Part shown: piece by piece, positions 6,895 through 16,019 of the stretch
How positions within the stretch are numbered: the first letter of the stretch is position 1
How the letters are laid out: each line of letters opens with the position of its first letter
Source of the DNA: Bacteroidota bacterium
Lineage (GTDB): Bacteria > Bacteroidota > Rhodothermia > Rhodothermales > UBA10348
Reading direction: 5' to 3'
DNA length: 64,000 nucleotides
Assembly (NCBI GenBank): GCA_022567305.1
Contig: JADFHF010000006.1
Location: 1 to 64,000 of the forward strand
The notes under the pieces: model-generated
What the model saw: only the letters and a program-made list of their open reading frames with translations
What the model was told of the DNA's origin: nothing
The model's database searches: none
Translations under genes and position numbers: made by a program

Positions 6895-8853
6895 ATGTTC
6901 CGGCGTAGCATAGTTCAAAACCTCACGGGATTCCTGGCCATCCTCTGCATCCTTGTTCCCAGTTCTTCACAGGCGCAATCGGTTTGTTCAGGGCTTCCCT
7001 TCCTTGGTACAAATGGACCTGAGCTGTGTGTGCATATCGAGGAGACGCCGGCGGGTGCCAGCATGGATTTCAGAGGGCCAGCGGGACCTGGTGTCCCTCC
7101 CATATCGATTTCCGAAACTATTGGGGACTACTTTGTCGATATCACCGTTGCCTATTCTTTCGATTCAGGAGGAATGGCGATCGCGGTCACCGGGACTGTC
7201 ATGAGAACGGCTTCTGGTACGGGGGGAATCAGCGTGGTCGCAGATGGCGGATGGGGTACGCCGCTGGCCGCGGGCCGCGGTGATCTAAGGTTGAATGGCT
7301 TTTCCACTGGCACGAGTCTAACGCAGCTCGGCGGTGCAGCCGGGTTTCCGGTCGGCTTAATCCCTGAACAAGATCTAGCGTATACGGGATTCCCGGCGAT
7401 CCTCGAAGTGCCGACGAACGGCCCCGAGGTCTTCAGAGAAGTACTCCAGGGTCAACCGCGTGCGGATGGAGCTGTGGCGGTGCACGTCATTAATACGTTC
7501 CATGTCAACATCGTCGGCGAATCCGTGACCGTCCCCGGTTTCGTTGGCTTCGGCGACTGGTTCTCGCTCGTTCTGCCTGGAGATATCGCTGTAAAGATAA
7601 CTAATTCCGTGGAGGAGAACGGCGATTATGACTTCTGGATAGAGCTCGTTAATACGGATACGTTTGTGTCAATAATCGAACTATTTATAGAGACAGAACC
7701 GCTTCCGGATCCCGATTCTGTGAGCGGCATGGGGCCTGACGGACCTCTCAACTGTGGAGAAATTCCCGGCGGTTTAGGTTGCTCGACCGGTTTTAACGTT
7801 CCGGATAACGCCAAGTATGACGTGCATTTTCTCGGAACTTTCGTGCCTGGAGCCGACGAACAGCATGGCGAAATAACGATTTACAAGGATTTCGCTCTGG
7901 ATGGGGTGTACAATTTTTGGCTGGAACGACCGCCAAGCACTAACTCGCCCCCAATAAGTTTCAATTCATTTCTAGACCTGGAAATGCTTAGGAGCGACAC
8001 ATTATCGTTTCTACTGGACGAGTTTTTTTCCGATCCAGACGGTGACCCTCTGAACTATTCAGCGAGCAGCTCCGATCCGTTGGTCGTTAATGCCGGCATC
8101 ACTGGCAAAAGATCAAGGGGTAATTCACCGGGCGCTTACGTTAATGCCGTCGTAACAGACGGTACACTCACGCTCTTTGCCGCTCGTGAAGGGAACGCTT
8201 CCATCACAGTATTCGCTGACGATTCCCGGGGGGGCGTCGCTTCGGATCAGTTCAACGTGATGGTTCTACCGAGTAACTCTCCCCCTGTGGTCACTGTTCC
8301 GTTTCCGAACCTCACGATGCAAGCAGACAGAGATGTCGAAACGCTAGACTTAAACACGCACTTCACGGACGCGGATGGCGATAATTTAACTTTCACGGCG
8401 ACTAGCTCAGATCCGGCTGTTGCAGAAGCTACGATCAATGATGGAATTCTTACAATTAGAGCCCTCACAAAGGGAACAGTTACGGTTACGGTTACAGCGA
8501 ATGATGGTCGGGGCGGCACCGCAGAAGCAGCAGTCCAGGTCAACGTGCCTACCAAGACGCATGCAGACGAACTCGGTCGTGTTATTCCTACCAAATTCGA
8601 GCTATATCAGAATTATCCCGACCCCTTCAACCCAACGACGACGATTCGCTTTGACATCCCAGAGACGTCGAGGATAAATCTATTCGTTTATGATATGCTT
8701 GGGCGGCAAGTGGCGAGCTTGGTGGAGGGGATGGTATCAGCCGGTAAACACGTAGCTACATTTGACGCTCGTGGCCTAGCCAGCGGGACTTATATCTATA
8801 GTCTTGAAACCCCCGATGGCGTCTTCTCCAAGACGATGCTTTTGGTGAAATAA
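6895..8853 (+). CDS. Type IX-secreted surface protein with Ig/cadherin-like repeats
   Basis: The ATG at 6895 has GGAGG eight bases upstream and a signal peptide (MFRRSIVQNLTGFLAILCILVPSSSQAQ), so I reject an upstream TTG. The mature protein (652 residues in total) has an N-terminal globular part of unknown fold containing a cysteine pair. Two tandem Ig/cadherin-like modules follow (DPDGDPLNYSASSSDP and DADGDNLTFTATSSDP, each ending xxTVTVTANDGRGGTA-like). The C-terminal 80 residues are a type A sorting domain: LYQNYPDPFNPTTTIRFDIP, then YDMLGRQVASLVEG, SGTYIYSLET, ending MLLVK. Such proteins are exported by PorSS/T9SS and anchored or released at the cell surface. Function unknown; probably adhesive or a cell-surface binding protein. 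Confidence 0.85.
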   Translation: MFRRSIVQNLTGFLAILCILVPSSSQAQSVCSGLPFLGTNGPELCVHIEETPAGASMDFRGPAGPGVPPISISETIGDYFVDITVAYSFDSGGMAIAVTGTVMRTASGTGGISVVADGGWGTPLAAGRGDLRLNGFSTGTSLTQLGGAAGFPVGLIPEQDLAYTGFPAILEVPTNGPEVFREVLQGQPRADGAVAVHVINTFHVNIVGESVTVPGFVGFGDWFSLVLPGDIAVKITNSVEENGDYDFWIELVNTDTFVSIIELFIETEPLPDPDSVSGMGPDGPLNCGEIPGGLGCSTGFNVPDNAKYDVHFLGTFVPGADEQHGEITIYKDFALDGVYNFWLERPPSTNSPPISFNSFLDLEMLRSDTLSFLLDEFFSDPDGDPLNYSASSSDPLVVNAGITGKRSRGNSPGAYVNAVVTDGTLTLFAAREGNASITVFADDSRGGVASDQFNVMVLPSNSPPVVTVPFPNLTMQADRDVETLDLNTHFTDADGDNLTFTATSSDPAVAEATINDGILTIRALTKGTVTVTVTANDGRGGTAEAAVQVNVPTKTHADELGRVIPTKFELYQNYPDPFNPTTTIRFDIPETSRINLFVYDMLGRQVASLVEGMVSAGKHVATFDARGLASGTYIYSLETPDGVFSKTMLLVK

Positions 8854-9363
8854 TCAGACCCTCATTCTCAAGAAGAAACCCTCGCCGCTCAGTTGTAGTG
8901 GGGGCTTTCTTTATCTACGCTCAATAACGTTTTATTCTAGGGGTAAGGCTTCCGGTAATCCTCAATTTTCGGAAGTAGACCGGAATCGTTATCAGCGTAC
9001 ATGTGCGCCACCCCGATCTGCACTTATTAAGGCCCGATCACCTATTTGCCTTAGTTTCTTAAGGCGGTTTAGCTAAGGAATCCCCGATTCCAGCCAATAA
9101 GGCGTACATATGTTGGGTTTCACGTTTGACAACCCCCTATGACAGGCGGAGAATTACGCTGTCTACGACTTACCTAATCTCCTTTATAAGGCATGGTTGC
9201 TGTCCACCGTGGGCAGTTTCACAGTTGCCATTTTTGCCACGAAAGAGTACGTAGTTCTACCGGCTGGCACGTGCGAATAAGGGGCTCTCACCCCGATGAG
9301 TTTCGCCCCCCTCTGCAAAGGTGTAATTCGCGCCTTGCACGCGGACGCAGGTGTCCTACCTTT
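8854..9363. other. 510-bp gap after the secreted protein
   Basis: Apart from the terminator-like hairpin at 8873-8911 and a small stem (GCCTTA/TAAGGC near 9050-9066) I find no gene or recognisable relic here in six frames. The facing genes end at 8853 (plus) and 9364 (minus), so no promoter is needed. Confidence 0.4.
8873..8911 (+). terminator. Probable rho-independent terminator
   Basis: Twenty bases after the secreted protein stop, AAGAAACCCTC pairs imperfectly with GGGGGCTTTCTT around a loop of about 14 bases. The right arm contributes a T-rich tail (TTTCTTTAT). The stem has one mismatch and a wobble, so it is weaker than the one at 51845. Confidence 0.5.
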
Positions 9364-10011
9364 TCAATCTGAGATGAAGCCCACCTGCTTGTGGCTCCCA
9401 TCACAGAACGGTTTATTCTGAGAGGATCCGCAGCGGCATAGGGCAGCGCCCACACCTTGTCGTCGTTCATGGCCACTGGCGCTCACGATAGTTACAGGAC
9501 CTGCGAGTAACAGGGGACCGTTTTTACTCGGCGTTACCGTGAGGCAGCCTTCCTTTTCACCGACTTTTACTCCACCGGCGCCGAGCACACCTGCATCCTG
9601 AAAGCCTTCCAGGTGGCTGTTGTCGCAGAGAGGTTTGTTCTTCGAGAGACCGCAGCGGCAGAGCGCAATTCGTGTATCCTTGAGCAAAACCGTTCCGTCC
9701 TGCTCTACTACCTCGATAGCGCCGTGCATGTAAAGCGGGCCGTCCGCTTGGATCGTGACGATGTTCGACGAGGATATAGCCTCAGAAAACCCACCGTCTT
9801 TGCGATCGAAATGCAATGCCCCTGTTGGGCAGTGCATGATGACCGTCGCCAAAGTATCGGCATTTGTATTGTCCGGCTCCACCCAAGGGCTCTTTTCAGG
9901 GTTGAAGACCTGCGGAAGTCCAGAAACGCACTCCCTAGCGTGAATGCACCGCTTCACGTCGTAGCGGACGGTGACCTGTTCGCCTTCGTAGGTGTAGACT
10001 TTACTTTCCAT
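9364..10011 (-). CDS. Ferredoxin-like + double CDGSH iron-sulfur protein
   Basis: A 215-residue protein built of three iron-sulfur modules. Residues 15-70 are a divergent 4Fe-4S segment (Cys22, Cys28, and Cys61 in CPTGAL). Residues 112-133 are a CDGSH-type 2Fe-2S site (Cys118, Cys120, Cys129, His133; here CDNSH). Residues 186-207 are a second one with the canonical CDGSH (Cys192, Cys194, Cys203, His207). CDGSH (mitoNEET-like) clusters bind 2Fe-2S through three Cys and one His and are linked to redox sensing or electron transfer. The arrangement is common in bacteria but unassigned biochemically. The ATG lies at 10011; the gene stands alone between gaps. Confidence 0.9.
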   Translation of the reverse strand: MESKVYTYEGEQVTVRYDVKRCIHARECVSGLPQVFNPEKSPWVEPDNTNADTLATVIMHCPTGALHFDRKDGGFSEAISSSNIVTIQADGPLYMHGAIEVVEQDGTVLLKDTRIALCRCGLSKNKPLCDNSHLEGFQDAGVLGAGGVKVGEKEGCLTVTPSKNGPLLLAGPVTIVSASGHERRQGVGAALCRCGSSQNKPFCDGSHKQVGFISD

Positions 10012-10395
10012 GAGACATCACCTCGTCTGTGTCCATTTAAGTCTCTGATTACGGATTCCAGTGCGGTCGGCCAAGATCAAGGTATGTGTTAACTGGTGTC
10101 GAATCACGCCCTCTAGGATGTTGTCTTTGCCGCCTCCTCATGGCGTACGATAGCCTCAAGTGTAATGCGCGGGCAGATATTATCTTCAATGCAGTCAACC
10201 AAGTGAGTCGACACCCCCCGAATCATCCTGTCCATGTCTGCGTCAAGGCTCCACGTACCGGTTAGGATATCGGTTGCGGTGGATCTGTCAGGTAGATTTC
10301 GTCAACTCCATGTTCACCGATTTTAGTCCGCAGACTATACGTTAGACAGTTGGTGCGGCCTCGGCAGGACGGCCGGTTGCGGCGGTAGTTCTTCC
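10012..10395. other. Gap with possible gene remnant on the minus strand
   Basis: Between the CDGSH gene and the glyoxalase stump, a minus-strand frame is open from 10301 down to a TAG at 10113 (about 63 codons). It contains an internal ATG near MDRMIRGVSTHLVDC and reads on through CPRITLEAIVRHEEA. It looks more protein-like than chance, but I cannot name a family. No ribosome site or upstream start is visible, so a truncated relic is likelier than a gene. Confidence 0.3.
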
Positions 10396-10599
10396 TTGAA
10401 TGACCAGAGAAAGAGGAGGCGGTATCATGAAGCATTCTCACTCCCCTTGAAGGATTTTGACGGCGAGAAGAATCGACTTGAACAGCTTGGTGGAAGCGTG
10501 AAAACGGCTGAGCACGCCTGGGTTCATTGGCTATCTCTTTACGTCAGGAATCCAGAAGGCAATCGTGTTGAGTTAGTTTGCTATGATGAACGTGTCTAG
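10396..10599 (+). pseudogene. Glyoxalase/VOC-family C-terminal stump
   Basis: An open frame of 67 codons whose last 55 residues match the C-terminal half of a glyoxalase/bleomycin-resistance (VOC) protein: FSLPLKDFDGEKNRLEQLGG, then AEHAWVHWLSLYVRNPEGN and VELVCYDE. The N-terminal half, with its first metal ligand and the beta-alpha-beta-beta-beta module, is missing; nothing similar is found in the 380 bp upstream. It therefore cannot form the usual paired module, unless it dimerises in trans. I call it a truncated gene. GGAAGCGTGAAAAC occurs inside it (10491 region) and again just after its stop (10602 region), hinting at a small local duplication. Confidence 0.65.
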
Positions 10600-10689
10600 A
10601 GGAAGCGTGAAAACAGGCGTAGCGATGTGCAATCACGGCGCTCTCTGGAATGACTCCCGTTCTCACGGTGTCCTGTCAAGGGCCGTGTT

Positions 10690-10776
10690 CCGGTCAAGCG
10701 ATTCGGTCGATTTGGCCGTCGTGTTCTCCGTTTCAGTTTATAAGCGGTACGTTCTGGGTGTCCGATGAGTTCATGA
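10690..10776 (+). repeat. ~90-bp imperfect direct repeat, copy A
   Basis: Begins CCGGTCAAGCGATTC and ends GAGTTCATGA, sharing most positions with copy B at 13955-14043. The two copies have the same orientation and bracket the PadR-permease pair. Common blocks are CCGGTCAAGCGATTC, AAGCGGTxCGTTC and TGTCCG..GAGTTCATGA, with short indels between. No reading frame is conserved between copies. Together with the operator at 10851 it fills most of the 307-bp gap before padR. Confidence 0.65.
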
Positions 10777-10820
10777 GCGGCTCTCAGAGAGCGAATTTTT
10801 TGTGGAAGTACCTGTAACTT

Positions 10821-10869
10821 CTATGTATCTATCGCGTGAATAGGATTATTTACATAGTGATTCTATGTA
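10821..10869 (+). promoter_or_regulatory. Probable PadR operator: perfect 7-5-7 palindrome
   Basis: TACATAG-TGATT-CTATGTA (10851-10869) is a perfect inverted repeat ending 37 bases before the PadR start codon. A third half-site CTATGTA lies at 10821-10827. PadR-type repressors bind palindromes with ATGT/ACAT halves, so autoregulation of the padR-permease pair is a reasonable inference. Confidence 0.6.
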
Positions 10870-10906
10870 CGTTCGCTGATTTCAGAAATCTAGTTGTCGA
10901 GTAAAG

Positions 10907-11248
10907 ATGATCTCTAAAGAACTTGTTGGTGCCTCTTCCCGCTCGATTTTACTCTCCATACTTGATCGAGGAGACTCGTACGGATACGCCATCCTCCGCC
11001 GCTTGCGAGAGCTGTCTGGCGGCGAGGTGGAGTGGAAAGACGGAATGCTCTATCCGGTTCTACATCGACTGGAGGATGAGAGGTTGATCAAATCGTTCTG
11101 GGTTCACACCGAAAGGGGTAGAAGGCGCAAGTACTACAGAATTCTGGCGAAAGGTCGTAAGGCGCTTGAGATCGAGAAGAAGCAATGGCTCCAGGTAGAT
11201 GCCGTACTGGCGCAGCTCTGGGGATTGAAACCGCGGCTCGCGGTATGA
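10907..11248 (+). CDS. PadR-family transcriptional regulator
   Basis: A 113-residue winged-helix protein. Residues 10-90 carry the PadR signature (ILLSILDRGDSYGYAILRRL, then WKDGMLYPVLHRLEDERLI and RRRKYYRILAKGRKAL). The short C-terminal helix is typical of the subfamily-2 PadR proteins that travel with ADOP permeases. It probably represses its own operon through the palindrome 37 bp upstream. The permease gene starts 51 bp downstream on the same strand, so the two should be cotranscribed. The ligand is unknown; PadR-permease pairs often respond to antimicrobial or membrane-active compounds. Confidence 0.9.
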   Translation: MISKELVGASSRSILLSILDRGDSYGYAILRRLRELSGGEVEWKDGMLYPVLHRLEDERLIKSFWVHTERGRRRKYYRILAKGRKALEIEKKQWLQVDAVLAQLWGLKPRLAV

Positions 11249-11298
11249 CCCCCATCCCATTGATCCGACAGAAAGAACGATTTTAAACCTTTCGATCC

Positions 11299-13953
11299 AT
11301 GTCCGACTACACATTCAACCTGGAGACGGCCATTGCCACATGGCGTCAGCTACTGTACCGGAATCGGGCGTTCCTGACCGATGACATAAATGAACTCGAA
11401 AATCACCTTCGTGATCATATCGATGACATGATGCGCCAGGGAGCCGACGCAGAAACGGCTTTTCGAACTGCGCTGACGCAGCTGGGGAATTTTGCTGATT
11501 TGGAACCGGAATATCAGAAGGTGCGATTTGGACACCAGAAGCGCCTTCGCACGATTCAAAGGGAGGTAAACTGGAGTGTCGCTATGCTAAAAAATTATGT
11601 CCTTTCCGGTGCTCGCAACATCAAGCGTCACCCCGGTTACACCTTTATCAATCTTTTCGGGTTCGCGCTGGGAATTGCCTGCTCCATTCTGATCGGCCTG
11701 TATGTGCATCAGGAATTGAGTTATGATAACTGGCACGAGAAAGGCGATCGAATTTACCGGGTTACGCGACAGCTCACGAGCGAGGATGGGATTCACTTTT
11801 CAGCCAGATCGGCCGTACCCGTCGGGCCGACGCTGGCTCTTGAGTTTCCCGAAATCGAAAAGTCGGTTCGTTTCTGGAGAAGTTTTCAATCGACTCTAGG
11901 TGGACCTAGAGAGACTTTTCGTGAATCCGGGCTCTACTTCACAGATCCTAACGTGTTCGACGTGTTTTCGCTCGAGCTGCTAAATGGCGATACCCAGACG
12001 GCGTTATCTGAGCCGGGGAGCATGGTGTTGACGGAGTCTGCCGCCGAACGGTATTTCGGAGATACTGATCCTATAGGACGCATTCTGGACTATCGCGGCT
12101 ATCCGGGAAATGACAGCCTGCAGTTTATGGTTACCGGCGTATTGCGTGACTTACCGGAGAATACGCACCTCGCATTCACGGCTCTAGCTACACTCGTCGG
12201 AATCGATACCGAGGCCGGAAATTTTGGGTCTAGCAAACCCATCTGGACATACGTTCTTCTTCCAGAAAACGTAGATCCAGAGATACTCGAAAAGAAATTT
12301 GCAGGATTTGTAGACCGGCATTTTGACTTCGAGACTACGGCGCTGACAATGCATCTGGAGCCGCTTATGGACATCCATCTGAGCTCCCGCTATCTCGGTG
12401 GATTCAAGCCTAACAGTAGCATGACGTATCCGTCCCTATTTAGTCTGATTGGACTCTTTATCCTCATCTTGGCGTGCGTCAATTTCGTGAATCTGTCCAC
12501 CTTGCGGACCTCCACGCGAGCCCGTGAGGTCGGCATACGAAAAGTATTCGGAGCGGTTCGTCGACAGCTAGTCGCTCAGTTCATGGGGGAGGCAATCTTG
12601 CTAGTGTTTGTAGCGTCGGCGATTGCGGTTGGATTTGTGGCGATCTCCATCGGGGAAATCAATTCAAAATTTGAAATGGCACTCTCTCTTGACGGCACTA
12701 CCGCAGCAGCGTGGATCATTCTTGCCGCCTTAATACTTGGCGTGGGCGGTCTCACGGGTCTGTATCCAACGCTGGTCTTGTCGAGCATGAAGCCCGTCAC
12801 CGCGCTGAAAAAACGCCTGACTGCCGGAGGTTCGCCGCTGCTCCGAAAGGGCCTTGTGGTTTTTCAGTTCACTGTTTCAGTCTCTCTTATCGCCTGTACG
12901 ATGGTGGTTTACAACCAACTTGACTACTTCCAAAAAAAGGACCTCGGCTTCGACAAGGAATTGATCGTTGTCATGCCTCGGACAATTAACGAAAACGCTG
13001 TTCGGACCGCGTTCGAACGATATCCCGATGTGATTCGGGTTTCGGTTTCTCAGCGGGTACCCGTTAGCAGACTTGCGTCGGATGGACGCCCTGTGACGCC
13101 TGAAGGATTCGACATGCCCATCAGCGTCGACAGCTACATTGTAGACGACAATTTTCTGGACACATTTGGACTGCAACTGCTTGCGGGTAGAAATCTATCC
13201 GAGGAGCGGCCCTCCGATGAGAGCGCATTTATCATCAACGAAACAGCTGTTAATCGCTTTGGGTGGGGAACTCCCGAGGCAGCGCTCGGGCGCCAGTTAG
13301 CCTGGCATTCGGAAACGGGTCCCGTGGTGGGCGTCGTGAAAGACTTTCATATCGACTCCATGCATGCACGCATCACACCGTTGGTGCTTCAGCTCAAACC
13401 AGGATTTCAGTGGTGGCGAACGTTTATCTCAGCGAAGATTAGAGCCGAAAATGTTGCTAATACCCGAGTCTTTCTGGAGAATACCTGGCGCGAACACAAC
13501 CCTGGCGGGGCATACGAAGCTTTCTTCCTCGATGACAGTTTCGAACAGTTGCACCGTGCGGACGCGCGAATCGGGCGCATCTTTTCCGGATTCGCCGGCA
13601 TCGCGGTTCTCATTGCATGCCTGGGTTTATTTGGGTTGGCTGCCTATACAGCCGAGCAACGCGTGAAAGAGATCGGAGTACGCAAGGTAATGGGGGCCTC
13701 AATGGGACAAATCATCATCCTGCTGTCGAAGGATTTTGTTATCCTCGTGGGTGTGGCCGTCATAATCGCGATTCCGATCGTGGCATACAGCATGAATGCC
13801 TGGTTGTCCTCATTTGCTTACCGGATTGAGCTGGGCCCCGGCATTTATTTATCTTCCGCCATAGTGACGCTGGTTATTGCCTTGAGTACGGTGAGTTATC
13901 AGGCAATTCGAGCCTCGAGATTTAATCCCGTGAAATGCCTTCGGCATGAGTAA
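11299..13953 (+). CDS. ADOP/MacB-type duplicated ABC transporter permease
   Basis: An 884-residue permease. Residues 1-75 form the short helical prefix found on PadR-linked permeases (ETAIATWRQLLYRN, EIENHLRDHIDDMM-like). Residues about 100-330 are a first helix plus MacB-like periplasmic domain, and residues about 370-510 hold the first FtsX core (FILILACVNFVNLST, REVGIRKVFGA). The same plan is repeated: helix near 520, periplasmic domain 540-750, and FtsX core 765-880 (ACLGLFGLAAYTAEQRVKEIGVRKVMGAS). The protein thus has eight membrane helices and no ATPase; the ATP-binding partner is not in this window. Likely export of a peptide, lipid or toxic compound, or mechanotransmission. Copy B of the direct repeat starts immediately after the stop. 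Confidence 0.9.
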   Translation: MSDYTFNLETAIATWRQLLYRNRAFLTDDINELENHLRDHIDDMMRQGADAETAFRTALTQLGNFADLEPEYQKVRFGHQKRLRTIQREVNWSVAMLKNYVLSGARNIKRHPGYTFINLFGFALGIACSILIGLYVHQELSYDNWHEKGDRIYRVTRQLTSEDGIHFSARSAVPVGPTLALEFPEIEKSVRFWRSFQSTLGGPRETFRESGLYFTDPNVFDVFSLELLNGDTQTALSEPGSMVLTESAAERYFGDTDPIGRILDYRGYPGNDSLQFMVTGVLRDLPENTHLAFTALATLVGIDTEAGNFGSSKPIWTYVLLPENVDPEILEKKFAGFVDRHFDFETTALTMHLEPLMDIHLSSRYLGGFKPNSSMTYPSLFSLIGLFILILACVNFVNLSTLRTSTRAREVGIRKVFGAVRRQLVAQFMGEAILLVFVASAIAVGFVAISIGEINSKFEMALSLDGTTAAAWIILAALILGVGGLTGLYPTLVLSSMKPVTALKKRLTAGGSPLLRKGLVVFQFTVSVSLIACTMVVYNQLDYFQKKDLGFDKELIVVMPRTINENAVRTAFERYPDVIRVSVSQRVPVSRLASDGRPVTPEGFDMPISVDSYIVDDNFLDTFGLQLLAGRNLSEERPSDESAFIINETAVNRFGWGTPEAALGRQLAWHSETGPVVGVVKDFHIDSMHARITPLVLQLKPGFQWWRTFISAKIRAENVANTRVFLENTWREHNPGGAYEAFFLDDSFEQLHRADARIGRIFSGFAGIAVLIACLGLFGLAAYTAEQRVKEIGVRKVMGASMGQIIILLSKDFVILVGVAVIIAIPIVAYSMNAWLSSFAYRIELGPGIYLSSAIVTLVIALSTVSYQAIRASRFNPVKCLRHE

Positions 13954-13954
13954 G

Positions 13955-14043
13955 CCGGTCAAGCGATTCAGTCCATTCGACTGACGAGCTTTCGTTTTCC
14001 GTTTGAAAGCGGTGCGTTCCGAAAATGTCCGTGGAGTTCATGA
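13955..14043 (+). repeat. ~90-bp imperfect direct repeat, copy B
   Basis: Same-orientation partner of copy A (10690-10776), beginning one base after the permease stop codon. It starts CCGGTCAAGCGATTC and ends GAGTTCATGA. Together the copies bound a 3.3-kb segment holding only padR, its operator and the permease. Confidence 0.65.
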
Positions 14044-14154
14044 CTGACTCCTTGCTTAACGCGATTCGGGTTCCAAGTAAAAAAGGGCAGCTTGAACACG
14101 CTCTTGTTTGGTTGTAGGTTCAATAAAGCCGATCAAATCCATTTTAACTTTGCC

Positions 14155-15474
14155 ATGCGTACGACGCTTTTCATTGTTCTGATCACGACGAGCCTGTTTG
14201 GCGTTTCACCTAAAGCGGCCGCGCAAGACGCGATCTCTGAAATTGAACAGGCGATCGTGGACCATATTGATTCACGTTCCGATCGAGCCCTTCAACTGCT
14301 GGAACTTGTGGTCAACATCAATAGCGGCTCTCTGAATTTGGAAGGCGTCCGCGAAGTGGGTCGGGTTTTTGAAAGGGAGTTTGACTCAATTGGTTTTGAA
14401 ACGCGGTGGGTTGACGGCAGCCCTTTTAATCGGGCCGGTCATCTCGTTGCATCCCGGAAGGGAGATGGGCCTCATTTCGTCATGATCGGGCACCTCGACA
14501 CCGTGTTTGAACCCGATAGCCCGTTTCAGAAATATGAGCGGCTGTCTGAATCGCGTGCCCGCGGCCCGGGTGTCTCCGACATGAAGGGCGGAAACGTGAT
14601 CATACTCGAAGCGCTCCGTGCCCTGAATGCAGTCGGCGTTCTCGATCGCATGACGGTAACAGTTGTTTTGATCGGTGACGAAGAATCGTCGGGACGTCCT
14701 CTGGATCTTTCACGGAAAGTACTTTTCGAGGCAGCCGAGGCGGCAGACATCGCCCTTGCGTTTGAAAATGGAGATGACCAGCTCGAGACGGCCGTGATTG
14801 CTCGACGCGGTTTTTCGGGCTGGAAGTTGGAAGTAACGGCCAAACCCGGCCACTCGTCTCAGGTTTTCAAAGAGGATATGGGTTATGGCGCCATTTACGA
14901 AGCCGCGAGGATTCTCAGCAGTTTTTATCAGGAGTTGGCAGGAGAAGAAAATCTGACATTCAATCCAGGTGTGATCGTTGGCGGCACGACCATTCATTAT
15001 GACGCGTCCCAATCATCGGGTACTGCATTTGGCAAATCCAACGTCATTGCCGAGCGGACAACCGTCGAGGGCGATCTTCGCACGCTCACGATCGAGCAAA
15101 GGGAGTCGGCCAAGGATCGAATGAGGGCGATCGTATCCAAGAGTTTGAACGGGGCAACAGCCGAAATCACGTTTTCCGACGGGTACCCTCCCCTCGCACC
15201 CACGGACGGTAATCGACATCTTCTTTCCTTGCTGGACCAAACCAGTCGTGACCTGGGTTTTGGCGGAGTTTCAGCCGTCGATCCGAGCAAAGCCGGTGCA
15301 GCCGACGTGTCCTTCACGGCGGGATTGGTCGATATGGCCCTGGACGGTCTCGGACTCCTCGGAGCGGATAATCACACTGTGAATGAAACGGCCAATCTGA
15401 ATCTACTCCCGATTCAGGCCAAAAGAGCGGCCGTCCTGATGCACAGAGTGGCGTCTACGGAGGGTACCGATTAG
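14155..15474 (+). CDS. Secreted M20-family metallopeptidase, carboxypeptidase G2-like
   Basis: The ATG at 14155 gives a clean signal peptide (MRTTLFIVLITTSLFGVSPKAAA, then QDA), so the upstream TTG at 14092 is not used. The 439-residue precursor shows the di-zinc site of M20 enzymes: His113 and Asp115 in GHLDTVFEP, bridging Asp142 in GVSDMKGG, and catalytic Glu176 with ligand Glu177 in IGDEESSG. A final histidine lies in GADNHTVNE. The dimerisation domain lies between about residues 205 and 315. The spacing resembles glutamate carboxypeptidase (CPG2), which removes C-terminal Glu from acylated substrates; the true substrate is open. It acts outside the cytoplasm. Confidence 0.9.
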   Translation: MRTTLFIVLITTSLFGVSPKAAAQDAISEIEQAIVDHIDSRSDRALQLLELVVNINSGSLNLEGVREVGRVFEREFDSIGFETRWVDGSPFNRAGHLVASRKGDGPHFVMIGHLDTVFEPDSPFQKYERLSESRARGPGVSDMKGGNVIILEALRALNAVGVLDRMTVTVVLIGDEESSGRPLDLSRKVLFEAAEAADIALAFENGDDQLETAVIARRGFSGWKLEVTAKPGHSSQVFKEDMGYGAIYEAARILSSFYQELAGEENLTFNPGVIVGGTTIHYDASQSSGTAFGKSNVIAERTTVEGDLRTLTIEQRESAKDRMRAIVSKSLNGATAEITFSDGYPPLAPTDGNRHLLSLLDQTSRDLGFGGVSAVDPSKAGAADVSFTAGLVDMALDGLGLLGADNHTVNETANLNLLPIQAKRAAVLMHRVASTEGTD

Positions 15475-15523
15475 GTCCCCGGCGCGAACCGCGTCTATTC
15501 GGGACTTATGCGAACGCGCCTTT

Positions 15524-15958
15524 CTAGGCCCGCTCGTGATCACCCTTCCAGTTCGTTATGGCCTTCTTGATATCATCTTCGCTGAGTCCATCATTTACGG
15601 CGCGTGCGGCCAGGTCGTCGTATTCCTCGTCGGCCGCAAATCGCAGACCGATGATCTGACGCATATCGAGACGAGAATCGAGCAGTGAGCCGTTCCGGAC
15701 GTAGTTTCGAAGGTTTTCTTCAACTCGAATGGCTCTATCCTGAGCCTTCAGAGCAAAACCTCGAAGAAATAGGAAGATGAAGATGTTCCCGAAGGCTATC
15801 GCGAAAATGAGCGAGGCACTATAAAGACCGGTTCCGTCCATCGACTTGAAGAAATTGATTGCCGCTCCGATCACGGTAGCCACGATCAGTAACGCGAGGA
15901 AATAGTGGAAAAGAGGGATGAATCTGCGGTGGTTCGAATAATTTTGCTGCTCGGCCAT
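15524..15958 (-). CDS. DUF6526-family two-helix membrane protein
   Basis: A 144-residue protein opening MAEQQNYSNHRRFIPLFHYF, then two membrane helices (residues about 15-35 and 47-66). A soluble tail carries RDQxAIRxEE-like text (AQDRAIRVEENLRNYVRNG) and ends in a short helix-turn-helix (GLSEDDIKKAITNWKGDHERA). This pattern is the DUF6526 family of Bacteroidota and related phyla; no function is known. It converges on the M20 peptidase gene, 50 bp away, and is divergent from the DMT transporter gene. Confidence 0.75.
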   Translation of the reverse strand: MAEQQNYSNHRRFIPLFHYFLALLIVATVIGAAINFFKSMDGTGLYSASLIFAIAFGNIFIFLFLRGFALKAQDRAIRVEENLRNYVRNGSLLDSRLDMRQIIGLRFAADEEYDDLAARAVNDGLSEDDIKKAITNWKGDHERA

Positions 15959-16019
15959 TGCGATGCCATAGATTAATTGCGGGGTGAAAAAGGTAGAGAA
16001 CAGACCTCCGGATTTCCAA

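Noticed and set aside
10583-10768. 61-residue plus-strand frame after the glyoxalase stump
   Set aside because: No motif and no ribosome site; it overlaps direct repeat copy A.
15475-15523. Hairpin GGCGCG/CGCGCC as terminator of the M20 gene
   Set aside because: Only six pairs around a loop of more than 20 bases; too weak to list as a feature.
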